A stretch of 64,000 nt of DNA from Trifolium pratense (Eukaryota > Streptophyta > Magnoliopsida > Fabales > Fabaceae), in contig NC_060059.1 of NCBI RefSeq assembly GCF_020283565.1, forward strand, positions 10,795,501 through 10,859,500. Direction: 5' to 3'. This document shows positions 18,855-35,215 of this stretch, piece after piece. Within the stretch, counting starts at the first letter, position 1; every line of letters starts with the position of its first letter. The position numbers were made by a program, and so were the translations under genes. The notes below the pieces were generated by a model. It was not told where the DNA came from. It made no database searches and was given only the letters and a program-made list of their open reading frames with translations.

Positions 18855-20560
18855 GCATGGAAGAATGGTTACAGAAACTGTTATAACTTCATGTTTTGAG
18901 TATGAGTCTATTATTTTGCTTGGTTTGTAAAACTCATGAAACATACTTTGTACATGATCATTGAACAAGTCCATGGCATACACATAACAACCTTCCTCGT
19001 GAAAAATAGATGTTACAGTTGTATTATTTGGACACACGATTTTCAACCGTACAACATTGAGTGTGGATATCGATCGATCTAGAGAAGATTGAAAAAACAA
19101 ATTTAACTTGAATTTGCAATTTACAGTTGGGATTGTAAACCAATGAAAGTCATTTTTTCTTGAATTGTAATAATTAATATGCCAGTTCTAGTTGTTAACT
19201 AATATTTCCCTTTATGTGTTTCTAATAATCTATCTAGTTTTATGATTAAATCCTTAAGCTAAAAGTTTACAACATCAACAAAGTCTTATTACCACAACTT
19301 GGTGAGGATAACTACATGTATCAATTATGAATAGTTTCTCCTATACGAAACACTAACACTACATGACACTGCCACTAACATCTAAACACTGGCTCGTGTT
19401 GAATACCTGACACACATTTAATCTAAAGTGTCAGGTGATATATCAGTCCCCAACAAAAATAAAACCTAAATTGAGGACTAATTTTTCCTTAATATAAAAA
19501 TGTTAGGGACAATTTGAGATTTATTTTTGTAAGGGATTGATTTTTCCGTCAAAAAATCGTGAGAAATTAAAATGGATCTTCACTCTTTAATATTTTATAG
19601 ACAAAATTACATCGCAGGTCATTTATCTTATTTAAAATAAAATGAATTATGTCCGGCCGTTTAGCTTAACTTAAAGGAACAAATTTAGCTTTTAGGGTCC
19701 GTTTAGATTAATTTATTTTTGGGCTTATGCAAACAACTTATGTAATATAAATGAGGTTTTATGCTATTTTATAAGTTCACACCAGTAAAAATTGTATTTT
19801 TTTGTAAACTACTTTATCATAAACTATCTTGACAAACTTATAATAATACATAAAAATTGCATAAGCTGTTTGAATAAGCCTCGAAAATAAGTTAGTCAAT
19901 CCAAACGCCCTTTAATCTTTTTATATTCAGTTTTTATTTATTTATTTAAATAATAAAAAAAAAATAAGACTTTGTCGTCAGATACATGTTGTTAGCTTGT
20001 TATTTCTCAGTGTTTCGAAATAGGTACTAAAATATATATACATGAACTTAACAGATACATGTTGTGACGAGAAATTCAGTACACAACACAAGAGTAAAAT
20101 GGATTCTTTTACTTATGTTGCACTTACCTCTGTAAGTTTATAATAACCAATATAACACTGTTCTGATTTCTTTGGCCATTGTGACGGTGTATCTGTTGTC
20201 TAAATTTTAATATGATCTTTACACGAAGATAAAAATGTTAATCTGATCATGATTCACAATATAGTATACTATGAGATGTGGACTAGGAACTGTCAAATCT
20301 AGAATGAACTGATCTGAACAAAGTTATGGTCCAATTGAAAGACAACAATTGTAAACCAAACAAAAGGTTATATGCTGTGAAGCAATGACACACACGCGAT
20401 GGCGCATGCGCGGACACCAAACACAACACTGACTTGTACACACTAGTAATAATGAGAAAATGAAACTTGACACAACCATGTGTCGGATATTGGACATGCC
20501 ATCGATGAAGTATCGGCACTACATTGGTTATATGTTGTGAATTCAAAGTAAAAAAGTAAG
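18855..20560. other. Intergenic between phytocyanin and ERF genes
   Basis: The two genes are convergent, so this holds both 3' ends. The only recognised content is a MITE at 19695-19910. The rest is AT-rich and no coding sequence is seen. Confidence 0.5.
19695..19910. mobile_element. MITE with long imperfect terminal inverted repeats
   Basis: The left end GGGTCCGTTTAGATTAATTT pairs with the right end, which ends CCAAACGCCC. Both arms continue through versions of CTTATGCAAACA(G)CTTATG. The element is flanked by ttta on both sides (19691-19694 and 19911-19914). The arm sequence is typical of MITEs common in legume genomes. It has no coding capacity. Confidence 0.65.
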
Positions 20561-21763
20561 TCATGAATCAGAAACTAGAAGTTCATTCCAAATGATATCC
20601 ATATCTAAAGATGGCATTCTACTTAACTGAACAGTTTCCACATCACATATCTCATTCTGCATACTTTTGCTTCTGTCATCGGTGTCACCTCCAACCTTCA
20701 AATCCTTCATAGTTTCTTCCTTGCCATTTTTAACCTCATCAATGTGCTTATTATTTGACCTTTGTTTTCTATGAGAAGAAGAAACACCTTGTTGTGATAT
20801 TGCTTGAAGTTTTGCCTCAACAAGTGAAGCAGTTGTTCCATTCAATGAATTAGCTTGAATCACATGCTTAAGATCTGGAAAATTTAACTGAGCACATTCA
20901 CCTCTTAGTATATATGCTGCTGTATCATATGCAATTGCGGCGTCTTCAGCTGTGTCAAATGTCCCTAACCAAACTCTAGTCCTGTTTCTTGGTAGCCTAA
21001 TTTCAGCAACCCATTTCCCCCAATGTCTCTGCCTCACCCCTTTGTAAAGCTTCCCTCTTGCACCATACTTCATAGGTTGAGTCTTAGTAGTACTCAACCA
21101 ATTCTCATTGAAAGACTTGGATTGCAAGTTTTCCATCATATTCTTATTCATTTTGTTTGAATCATAAAATCCATAGCCATTGTTTTGTTGATGCTGAGTT
21201 AGGCCAAATTGGGACATAGGATATGTGGGATATGAAGTTGTTGAGATGATTTCACTACTTTTGTATAGCATGGATGGTTCCTGCAAAAACAAAGTCAAAT
21301 TCGGATATTTCGGTGTAGTAGAAGAAGAAGCTAAAGATCCTGTTGGCTCATCAGAAACTGGAGTTACGGTTAATGCCGGGAGAGTTTCCAAAAGATTTAG
21401 AGGAACAAAACTATGTTTTATATCTGAGGCTATGACATTAGGAGAGGAGATAGAATTGAATCCTGAAAGGGATTGGTTTATACCTTTCATATTCTTCATG
21501 TCATCATAATGATCATTGAAATTTGAAGGCATTTGACTAACTAAAGTGGTTAAAGGTACTACCTCTTGTTTCATTGAAGTAGAATTTGAAGTACACCAGA
21601 AAAGATTTTGTGGTGATAATGTTGATGAAGAAGTGAGAGAGTAAGAGTCTCTTCTTATAATTGTATCTTCCAAATACTTGGATTCTGTTGTTACTATTTC
21701 TTGCAAACAAGTTGGTAATTCCTTTTGTGTAAAGATTTCCATCTTAGGAAATGTATCTTCCAT
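20561..21763 (-). CDS. AP2/ERF transcription factor, DREB A-6 / ERF subfamily I (ERF053/ERF054-like)
   Basis: This is a single exon of 400 residues; the ATG at 21763 (MEDTFPKME) is the first in the frame. One AP2/ERF DNA-binding domain lies at about residues 239-297: [37 protein letters not shown] and [10 protein letters not shown]. The Val and Glu positions and the [20 protein letters not shown] block place it in the DREB A-6 group. The region before the domain is Ser/Thr-rich and of low complexity. After it come a basic stretch ([10 protein letters not shown]) and a conserved acidic end ([12 protein letters not shown]). The expected role is a nuclear activator in stress or developmental programmes through DRE/GCC-type promoter elements. 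It is convergent with the phytocyanin gene. Confidence 0.93.
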   Translation of the reverse strand: MEDTFPKMEIFTQKELPTCLQEIVTTESKYLEDTIIRRDSYSLTSSSTLSPQNLFWCTSNSTSMKQEVVPLTTLVSQMPSNFNDHYDDMKNMKGINQSLSGFNSISSPNVIASDIKHSFVPLNLLETLPALTVTPVSDEPTGSLASSSTTPKYPNLTLFLQEPSMLYKSSEIISTTSYPTYPMSQFGLTQHQQNNGYGFYDSNKMNKNMMENLQSKSFNENWLSTTKTQPMKYGARGKLYKGVRQRHWGKWVAEIRLPRNRTRVWLGTFDTAEDAAIAYDTAAYILRGECAQLNFPDLKHVIQANSLNGTTASLVEAKLQAISQQGVSSSHRKQRSNNKHIDEVKNGKEETMKDLKVGGDTDDRSKSMQNEICDVETVQLSRMPSLDMDIIWNELLVSDS

Positions 21764-22123
21764 ATAGATTCTTAGAGACAGTGAAATATGAGATAATAAA
21801 ACAATGACAGATAGAAATGATTCAAATGTCACTACACCAAATATATTTGCTTAAGGCTAAGACACACCTCATATTGACATTTGACAGGTATCTGTTAAGG
21901 CTTATTATAATAGTAAAGGAACCTACTTTGTGTTTTATTTGGAATTTTTTATGGCTTTAATCAGTTTTATTTCCTTATATAAGAATTGTATTTTCTACTA
22001 AAATAGTTATGCTTGCATTGTAATTCACACTTTTTCTTAATAGCCAATTGGAATCTGACAGCTCATGCTTTTTTTGGTCAGCTGTCTTACAAAGTACTAC
22101 TAAGCAATAATATAGATAATTAT

Positions 22124-22377
22124 GCATTGTTTTGATGAACAACTTAATTAAGCTCTTATAGCAGAAATGTTTATCATATAAATGTTATGTATAAGCTATT
22201 TATACTAAAGGTAAAATGAAGTCAAAGTGTTTTCGTGAAATTAACTACACCTAATTCTGAGAAAAGATAGGAAAAAGACTTGTTTCAGCTATAAGTTATT
22301 TTCCTAAGTTCTTATAAACAGACTCACGAGTATTTATGTCAATAAATAAATATATATAAGTCATTTCAAATAGAACT
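22124..22377. mobile_element. Degenerate MITE of the aacttaattaag family
   Basis: It contains aacttaattaagc(t)cttata near the left end, tgtataagctatt and gtgttttcgt internally, and ends in ataagtcatttcaaatag. The same order of motifs appears at 55624-55854 in the TFB1 gene. The ends are approximate and the TSD is unresolved. Confidence 0.5.
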
Positions 22378-23344
22378 TAATCTTTGCTTAATTACAGCCA
22401 CTTCCTTGATCTAAGACCTTTATTTTAAAGCTTTGAAATTATTTTGTGGTATTGTTCCTTTTTGATATTAATAATCATGTGATTATGTTGAACATCCACA
22501 TGCTATATTCTTTTCTTCATCAAGCTAATGTAATTTAATATGGAAAGTCATGCAATTAATTAACCAATACCATGCTTTGTTTTTTGTCACTAATACATTT
22601 CATAGACATACACACTAAGCATGAGATAGAGCCTTAATTTTTTAATAGATAACCCTCTTATCTACTTATTGAAAATGTCTTTTTAATCACCAAATGAGGT
22701 GGCAAGTTTCATATAACATCCTAAAATGCATTAATTTTTGAATACTTAGCGGTGCAGGTGACAATTTTATTATCTATATTATCATGTACACAAATATTAA
22801 ACATACTTACCAAGGATTTAATTTTAATAAATCCAATATGTACTAATTTGATGAAGTCATTGCTACCTTTTAGTATTAAACAAATGACCAAATTGCATGA
22901 TCAAAACAAAGGTATGTATGTACTTTATGTATTTGCTTTATGGACCACATTTCAATGTCTCTTGAGGATAGCTTAAAGACAATGAAAATTTCTCCTATTG
23001 TTGATGCAGAAAAGAAAGTATACCAGAATCTCATGGCAGTCACCACCTCTATATTTGAGGCTATAATGATTAGAATTGCCCTCTTATTGCACTAATTTTA
23101 AGTCATTCCATTTGTTTCATGACACATGGCTTCACAAATTTAAAGAAGTAAAGACCATTTAAAATTGTTCTATGTGAGACGCAGACAGATTCTTCTTTTT
23201 TGTATTAACTCTCTGATTATTGGGAGAATGAGCTCTGATAATTCAAAGTTTGGCCGTAAGACAAGTCTAGCCAAGAATTGATTCAACTAGAAATCGAATA
23301 TTCAAGTAATCGCACAACTGATGTGAAACTTTTTAAAACACCCT

Positions 23345-23580
23345 CTCGCGCGCATCACTATTGAGCTTGGGGTGTGGACATAAATGGTAGATAGCCCGAT
23401 CAGAAACACGATAGCAGGCAGCCCAACTAATCATGTAGGATACTCTGGTATCACCTTAGAATTGAGAGTTTGTACTAATTCAATCCTATAAAACCGATTT
23501 ATAATATGAGAATTGTCCTCACTTATAAACATATATTCAAATCATCTTGCAATCGATGAAGACTTCTTAACAGAGTTAAT
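23345..23580. repeat. Remnant of a dispersed legume repeat
   Basis: The run from gcgcgcatcactattgagct through accgatttataatatgag to atcttgcaatcgatgaag resembles a repeat that I recall from many legume loci. It is non-coding and its class is unclear. Confidence 0.35.
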
Positions 23581-24407
23581 TAACCATCTAGGTTGAATTA
23601 CTGATTAGACACAAGACAGATTCTAGGCATCTTTCACTCTACATGTAACTTTATTATTGCACTTTATAGTATACTATTTATAATCAGGTAGCTTTAAATA
23701 TTGTAGCTGTTTCATCAATTACTTTATAGCTCATGCACATGGTTCTGACCAAGAAAGAATGTGATGCATACCATTAACTATATTGCTATGTAAAATAAAC
23801 AAGACAGGAGGTCATGTATAAGATGTTGCTTTAGTTAGCTGTCAACTTTTTCTACAACCAGCATCATTCTTTATTCTTCTTTGTCTTGTTTTGTACCTCA
23901 GCATGATGATCAAGAACATGTTTATTAGAAATTAATCACTTCCACATTACCTCTGCTTAAATTGAGGATCATGGTAATGCAGTTTCCTTAGTTGATTATT
24001 TAGCTTGATCATTCATCATCACTTGTTGAGACATTATTATGTCAAAGATTAACTTAAAGTGCAGTAATATAACATCATGATTTATTTAATTATTATGTAT
24101 TTTGTCTGTATTGGTATGGAATTTAAAAATATATATATAATTAAAGAAATAAGCAGTAGTTGAAATTTTCCTACTCCTTGGTCACTATTTTTTCTTCATT
24201 GATTTTCTGAAGACACAAATCATTCATAAATCATAATTTTTAACATTTTATTAAGTTATTGAAATAAGAGCTGTACTTTTTAGTAGGACATAACAGAATT
24301 GCAGGAAAGTGTAAAAGGAATGAAAATAAAGTTAAAGAAATTAAAGAGAAAAAAAATTTGGGGAAAAAGGCACACTCTTTTACTAAAGTAAAATAAGTCC
24401 ATTTTAA

Positions 24408-24545
24408 CCAAAAATATTAGCTCAAGTGTTTAATGAGCCTCTATAGGACAAATTGTTCGGAAAACCCGAATTTGATTCTTGATGAGAATCATTATTGATT
24501 AGACTTTATTTACTTTGTGGTCGAACTCTACATTACTATACCTTT
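24408..24545 (+). repeat. tRNA-headed SINE-like repeat, second family
   Basis: It starts TTAGCTCAAGTGTTTAATGA (A-box-like), followed by CCCGAATTTGATTCTTG (B-box-like) about 50 bases later and GTGGTCGAACTCTA near the end. The boxes are degenerate. The order matches a tRNA-derived SINE. Confidence 0.5.
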
Positions 24546-25127
24546 TTCCTAGAAACCAGGTTAAAAACCAAAATAAAAAAATCAATTCATTTCAATTTCA
24601 ATAACTTGTGCAATACAAGTTGGGATTGAAATAAAATTATGAGAAACATGTTAGTACCCTGAGTCTCATTATTTTTTCTAGCGACACATGTTAATCACGT
24701 TTAAAAACATAGTTAATTCGGATAAATTGAACTTACAGTTAAAATTAGGTTAATTTTAACATATGATTAACCACAATTTTATAATTTTGAACATCATCTA
24801 AATTAATCATCTACTTAATTGAATTAATCATAAATTTACATGTGAATAATCGGATATCGTAATAGAGAAAATTGACTAGACATAAACATTTTTGTAAAAT
24901 TATTATAGCCAGCATAACTAGTAGCTCCTTTATATGAAATAAAAAAATAAATAAAAAGCTTGCAGCTACATTAGCAAGAATGTGGGCTACTCTACATTTG
25001 TTAATTTGACTACAAACAAACTTGACCATGCCTTTTTGTGTAAAAAACTATTAACCCAACCATGCCTTTTTTATCTTGAATTGAAAATATAATATATTTT
25101 GTCATAGAGGGAAAAAAGAAAATTGAC

Positions 25128-25245
25128 AAGTAGTCTAATAATGGTTATAAATTTCACACTAAAGGTAAATAAGGGAAATTTCAAATTTCAAACTCTGAAT
25201 TCTATATATATAATGTGATACATTTACCAATTAAGTTAAACTCAC
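25128..25245 (-). repeat. Diverged second copy of the 17704-17828 SINE-like repeat
   Basis: On the minus strand, GTTTAACTTAATTGGTAAAT, then CAGAGTTTGAAAT, then GTGAAATTTATAACCATTAT and ACTACTTG match the order and spacing of the copy at 17704-17828. Both pol III boxes are degraded. Confidence 0.5.
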
Positions 25246-25711
25246 GAGAGGTTATCCACAAAATTTTAATCTATTTCAAATTCACATCAGGGTACACAAA
25301 TATGTGGCCCTAAGTTTAGACATAATTATGCACACCTCCTTCTCTCTCTGATTTATTTTTTTTTTATAGAATTACCCACTTATCTTGACAAAGAAAAAAA
25401 AAAAAAAAAAACCACTTATAGGTATCGAAATGAATAAATTGTCTTATGATCTTTTTTTTTTTTAAGAATCTTCTATCCAAGAAGCCTTGTTTCAATTGAC
25501 AACTTATGAAGGGAACAATTCCTTAGTATTTTGGAATGAAAAATGTTCCAAATGTCTCAATTCTATCATAGCAATAACAATCACAAATCCTCCTACCTAC
25601 AGCTTTGATCTCTCACTATGATTACATGGATGCCTTATGTCAAATAAATAAGAAAAAAGAGAGGCTATAATAGTGGTGAAGCACCACTCCAATCCAGGTC
25701 TTCATAGCAGC

Positions 25712-29955
<4,244 letters not shown>

Positions 29956-30061
29956 GGTGTTGATGGAAGTGAGAAAATTGAATTGAAGAGTGAAGAAATT
30001 GCAGAAAGTGTGTGTTTTTGTTGAATGAAGAATGCTGCAGAGTTTATTTTTGAAGGGAAAA

Positions 30062-30102
30062 GAGAAGTTTCTAGAAGAAGCAGCTTCTAGGGTTTAGGGT
30101 TT
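30062..30102 (-). promoter_or_regulatory. Heat-shock element plus double telo-box upstream of CPN60 copy 1
   Basis: In gene orientation the order is AAACCCTAAACCCTA (30102-30088), then GAAGCTGCTTC, then TTCTAGAAACTTC (30076-30064), which is a perfect TTCnnGAAnnTTC heat-shock element. It lies about 110 to 145 bases before the ATG. Telo-boxes are typical of housekeeping and translation-linked plant genes. The HSE is the binding site for heat-shock factors. Confidence 0.75.
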
Positions 30103-30109
30103 TGTGTTT

Positions 30110-31033
30110 CTAACGTTGTTGTTTTGTTATTCTTATTTTTTACCCTAATTGTTTTGATGTTCTCACTTCTGACCCTTTTTTTATTTCCATTTTTGGCATT
30201 GTTCGATCAGGTTTGGCATATATATAATTGAATCATATGATTGAAAAATAATTGAATATTCTTTTGGCATTTTATTTTTTAGACAATTTAATTTTTATTT
30301 TTTTTGACGAAAGACAATTTTAAAATATTGAATCATGTAATTTTTTCTTGAACAAATATTGAATCAAATAATTGTAATTATATCATTGAATATTCTTTTC
30401 TATTTAAAATAAACTCAATCAATTTGTTCAAAATAAAAATAAAATCATGTCAATCGAGCTCTTTGGTGGTTGAAAATCGTTAATGTTAATCTCAGTTTAA
30501 ATTCTCATTTGTGATGGTCGAGCACAAACTCTTTTGTTTGTAGTAGCATCCATTAAGCCGAAGGCTTTTGGTATTTTGGTTTCATGTAAACTACAAGAGT
30601 AACAACATTAGGTGGGTTAAAACTAGATGAGTCAAATACAACGTTGACGCGACAATTTTTAAAGTTTTTTTTTTTGCAAAAATATTTTTTAAAGTGTTAC
30701 GGCATTGGTATATGTGTTTTAGAGGATATAACAACAAAAGATATTGGTTCCAAGGTTTCAACAATTTGTAGGTCCAAATAGATGAGTGTTGTGTTGTGTG
30801 GTAAATGTATACTTTCCTGGTCAAAAAGAAATAAGGACTAGTCAAATTTTTAATCTTTGATCCTAAGCATATACTACATGTTTGATTATTCATCTTTGCG
30901 TTTCAAACTTTTCTTGGTTCATAATCATAACCAATTAATTATAAGAACCATGAAGCTTCCTTATATATTTTTTCAGCTATATAATGCTAACAATGTATGT
31001 CACACACCCCATAAACATTCATAATAATAAATC
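30110..31033. other. Intergenic between CPN60 copy 1 and the GST gene
   Basis: This is AT-rich with no gene recognised. A TATA-like ttatatatttttt at about 30961 precedes the GST start. A possible degenerate tRNA-headed repeat lies near 30455-30570. Confidence 0.45.
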
Positions 31034-32125
31034 ATGGAGGATATTAAGGTTTTTGGTCTATGGTCAAGTCCATTTTCTCAAAGAGTTGTGTGGACACTAA
31101 AATTAAAGGGTGTGAGTTATGAGTATTATGATGAAGATCTTGCAAATAAGAGTAACCTATTACTACAATACAATCCAATCTACAAGAAAGTTCCTGTTCT
31201 TGTACATAATGGAAAACCAATATCAGAGTCAATGGTGATTGTTCAATATATCGATGAAACTTGGCCTCAGATTCCTCTATTGCCTCAAGATGCTTATGAG
31301 AGGGCCAAAGCTCGTTTTTGGTCAAAATTCATCGAGGAAAAGGTAACAAAATTTTGTTTTTAGTCCTTGTAAATTTTTTTATCGACTTTTAGTCTCCAAA
31401 ATATTTACCATCAATGCTTTGGTCGCCAAGTTCCATTGTGGAGTGGTTGCATCACGTCGTATAACTTTTAAGACATTGAATTCGTTTGTTGTTTATCGAA
31501 CGTTCACACGATTGATTTGAATTATTTTTTTGACAAAATGAATTTTTATTTAAATTTTTTAAAATTTCAATATTTAATATAATTTCATAATAAAGAATTT
31601 ATTATCAAGAGTGAAATAATCTCACTGTAAGTAAATTAATCCATAACAAAAAAAAATTATGAAATGCCTACAATAATGATTTCATAAATTTATGCAATAG
31701 AAAATAAATTTATCCTATAGTTAACATTGGAATGATTTTCATTTTTACAGTCAATGCAAATGATGGAGTTTTTTCTATATGATGGAGAAAGACAAGAGAG
31801 AGCAATAAAAGAAACTTTGGACATCTTGAGAGTGATAGAAAATGAAAGTGGGCTTAGTGAAAAAATGTTCATTTGTGGCAACACAATTGGATTGGCAGAC
31901 ATAGCATTGGGTTGGGTTGCACATACTTTGCCAGTTATGGAAGAAATTGTTGGAGTCAAGTTCATCACTATTGATGCATTTCCTCACCTTCACTCTTGGG
32001 TGAAGAATTTCTTGGAAATTCCTGTTATAAAGAATAATCTCCCACCCCATGAGAAACTTGTTGAGTATTTTAGAGAAAGGAGGAAGGTGTTTCTTGCAAT
32101 GGCTTCTCATCACCATCATCATTAG
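31034..32125 (+). CDS. Tau-class glutathione S-transferase
   Basis: Two exons, 31034-31342 and 31751-32125, join in phase 0 at the usual tau-GST intron position (after FIEEK) and give 227 residues. The N-terminal thioredoxin-like domain has [15 protein letters not shown], with the catalytic Ser expected in the WSSPF stretch. The cis-Pro and glutathione-binding segment [19 protein letters not shown] is intact. The C-terminal helical domain includes [16 protein letters not shown]. The protein ends in five histidines after MAS, which is unusual. The role is conjugation of glutathione to electrophiles or ligand carriage in the cytosol, often stress-induced. It lies between the two CPN60 genes, on the same strand as copy 2. 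There is no frame break. Confidence 0.93.
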
Positions 32126-33738
32126 AATTTTGTGTTCTTGTTTGATGCATCTATAACAATTAAGTGTTGTTATGTTCATTTTTCTCATTTATATTTGAGA
32201 GACTAATGTTACCTAGACTTAAATCGAGATTTGAATTAATGTATTTTTATTGTTTTTTTTAATAAATCAACTTAATTATATTATAAAGATTAAGCACAAG
32301 ATGTGTCTAACTTAACAAAAGTACATTGGGAGAAGGTTGTCTCATGTGACATTTTCTCACACTGAAATCTTGACCATTGCTTTATTTTAATAATTTCAAT
32401 TTTAATTTAAATAAGGAAAATGAAAGGTGGATGTATCCACTGGACACCCTCCAGTTTTTTTCTCACTGGAGACAATCCATCTCCAAAGTACATTACAAAC
32501 AATGGTGAAATGGAGGGTGGTTGGAGAAGGCCACGACCCACAAAAAAAAGAGAAATTATTTAAATACCTTTTGTTTTATAAAAATTACTTTCTTAATTAA
32601 TAATTACACAATTATTAATGAGTTGGAAATTAAAAATAAATATAAATTATATTAATTCCACGTGTATGTGCCACGTCAACATTTTGTCCAAGTCACCGCC
32701 TTGTTGTGCATTCAGGGGTAAATGCAAGGAATCTTCACATTGCATGGGGCAATCTCAAATTTTTATTTTGCAGGGGGTAACGCAAAACTCGTGTATTTTG
32801 TAGGGGGTATAACCATATTTACCCTAGAAAATTTGTACGGTTAAAAAAATGTTGGGGCAGGTTAGCAAAGAACAAATAAAAGGCTTTTCTGGGGAGCTTG
32901 TGTTCATGGGAACCTGCAAAACAACATTTCAATCTTGAGGAAAATGCAAAATAAACAGTATTAAAAATAAATTATTCCAAATTATTTAATTGCGCAACAA
33001 AGAACATTTGAATGACACTATCCAAGTGTTGTTGAGATTTTTGTTGTTTCTTTTAGTTGTGCAAAGTATATTTGACTGTTATCTTCCTGATGAATTCTCT
33101 AGGATTTCAAAGTGCTCATCAAAGAACACCTTAAGAGACGTGGTCATTACATCCTTAAGGCATGTCATAATAGCAGTCCCGATTCTAACTCAGTTGGTTT
33201 CAAATTGATGTTAGCCAAGATATATAATTCCAAAGCTCTTCTTTTCATTGAGTGAGGTTAGAGCTGATTGCGAGCAATTTAAGCATTTGAAAGAGTTGTA
33301 GCGAAGTAAATACTTCCTTAAGAATTGAAGGTACTGATAAGATTCTCATGTTTTTATGTGTTTTGATTTCTACCGTGAAAAAACTTTTATTTCTCTTTTG
33401 GATACAAAAGGGGCCGAAGTCCAACCACACTAACACTTTGATACACAAATGTAGCACACAAGCAAAACATAACATCTATTAATACAAAAGAGAAAAAAAA
33501 AAAATCTTAAAGAACGAAGAGTCACATGAGCATGAGGGCGATGAAGCATTCCATAAGCATCGGCTTCAGATGCTCCAATCCAAGGAGTAATATCCATTCT
33601 TGGAGATGTGTAGGGAAACCCTTCCATCAAACTAGTCGCAAAAACAAAAATGGTCAGATTCAAGCTCTCTGAAATTCGAAAATGGATTTCAGTTTATATA
33701 TTAAAATGGAGCATTAGGGGTGCACTAATCCAACCAAA
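32126..33738. other. Intergenic with degenerate repeats
   Basis: At 32680-32830 the phrase tgcagggggtaa and variants recur (attcaggggtaaatgca, tttgcagggggtaacgc, ttttgtagggggtat), which looks like the end of a dispersed repeat. A CTCCAG/CTGGAG hairpin lies at about 32451-32473. A minus-strand ORF at 33430-33663 has no recognised homology. No gene is called. Confidence 0.45.
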
Positions 33739-33915
33739 AGAAACCATATTACAAAACACACACAATACAGCTACTACATCCAAAGACAAACGATCCAACA
33801 AAACCAAGAAACAACATCACCCAACTTAGCAGAACATGGTTTGAAAGAATAACCAAAGGGAAAATCTAAGAAAATGGTGTGAAAGATTACATACCTTAGC
33901 TTAAATGGTATAGAA
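33739..33915. repeat. Direct duplication, copy A
   Basis: It shares with 34190-34412 the order acaaaacacacacaataca, ccaaagacaaacgatccaac, then a ggtttgaaag region and tacataccttagcttaaatg. On the minus strand the last part reads as an exon end with a donor (AAGCTAAG|GTATGTAA). The gene or element of origin is not recognised. Confidence 0.6.
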
Positions 33916-34189
33916 CGAGTGAATGGTGGAGTTACGACAACTTGTTCTTCAACTTCCTGCTCCTTACTATTTTTTTTCTTTCTGAAAACGCTTCCAACGA
34001 GTTTATTACGTTTATTTGCTGAGTTTTACTTTTGACACCCTACCGGTTACTCGTGTGCCTTTTGTGCTTCCCATTTTACTCTTCTGCTACTTAAGTAACG
34101 GACGTTATAAAATGAGTAATTTTTAAGTAATTTCACCCCTCCCTTCCGCTATTTAAGTAGCAAATTACAAAAAAAATATGAGCATATAA

Positions 34190-34412
34190 TTGAATTACAA
34201 AACACATACAATACAACGACTACACCCAAAGACCAAAGATCCAACAAAACCATAAAACAAAAGCACATAATCAGAGCATACACATGAGAAAAACTCAATA
34301 GAACCAACTCCTCAGTGCACACAGGCAACGAAGAACTAAGCGGGAAATCACTAACACAAAGAAAATGGTTTGAAAGAGTTACATACCTTGGCTTAAATGG
34401 TATTGGAACATG
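34190..34412. repeat. Direct duplication, copy B
   Basis: This is the partner of 33739-33915, about 450 bases away and longer by an internal insertion. On the minus strand it keeps the splice-donor-like AAGCCAAG|GTATGTAA. Confidence 0.6.
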
Positions 34413-34592
34413 ACATAATCTAACATTTGTTTAACGTTCATCTTTTTCACATTTGTTTAATGATGTGGGCGCGCAAAAAGTAAGCATTAAATAAGTATGT
34501 GTGGTATTTATGAGGCATTTTCCGTCTGTTCAATCAACCAAAATTTAATATTAAGGACCAATGTTGGAAACGACAAAAATGTGAGGAACTAA

Positions 34593-35215
34593 AAATATAC
34601 TATAAAAGAGACATAGCTCTGCTAATTCACTTTGACCGAGTTCTCTCTCTCTCCCTCTCTCTCGTGGTAACAAACAGTCGACCCTAAATTTTTCACCTTG
34701 AGTTCTCATCTTCCTCTACCGGTAAGGGGGTGGTTTTAGGTCATTTTTGCCCTAAAATCACCCCTATGTATCTTTTTTTATTGCCTTCTTAATCTAAATA
34801 AGTGATTTTCACATAGATTAGTTTTTTCCTTTTGTATTTGTGATTTCGCCGACGAGTGCGGCGTTTGTGTTGGTCGTCTTCTTGGTACGGCGTGTTTGAT
34901 TTTCCCGTCTTTGTTGCGGTGTTCGTTTAGTTCATATCGAAAGATCATCTTCAATCAATTGCAGATTCAATCAATGATTTGTGTCTCAACGTTTCAGATC
35001 CGAAAGCTTCGACGTTCCGGTTACTTTAATTTTATCAGATTATTTGTAGGGATTTTGTTGTTGTATGCTATTAACTTGGATGCTGTGAGTTTGTTCGCAG
35101 ATTCATCCTTTTTGTTTTTAGCTATGTTGAATTTGTATTTGTATCAGATGTACTCTATTGATTATTGGAATGAATGAATATCGTTGTTTTAGTAAAAAAA
35201 AAATATACTCTAAAA
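34593..35215 (+). mobile_element. Retroposed sequence with poly(A) tail and target-site duplications
   Basis: The flanking direct repeats aaatatactataaaa (34593-34607) and aaatatactctaaaa (35201-35215) differ at one base. The insert ends in ten A residues (35194-35203, overlapping the right repeat). Inside are a CT-rich start (34641-34664) and a 93-residue ORF (34896-35177) that resembles the end of sequences repeated in legume genomes. This is LINE-type retroposition by structure; the source is unknown. Confidence 0.65.

Larger units (their letters stand above)
21764..25711. other. Intergenic, about 3.9 kb
   Basis: This contains the ERF promoter and several repeats: a MITE (22124-22377), a dispersed-repeat remnant (23345-23580) and two tRNA-headed SINE-like copies (24408-24545 and 25128-25245). 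No gene is recognised. The remainder is AT-rich with homopolymer tracts. Confidence 0.5.

Noticed and set aside
32100..32125. Cloning-vector His-tag contamination at the GST end
   Set aside because: The sequence continues into ordinary AT-rich plant 3' flank, and the codons are mixed CAT/CAC without vector sequence.
34896..35177. 93-codon ORF as an independent host gene
   Set aside because: It lies inside a retroposed insert with poly(A) and TSDs and has no promoter of its own.
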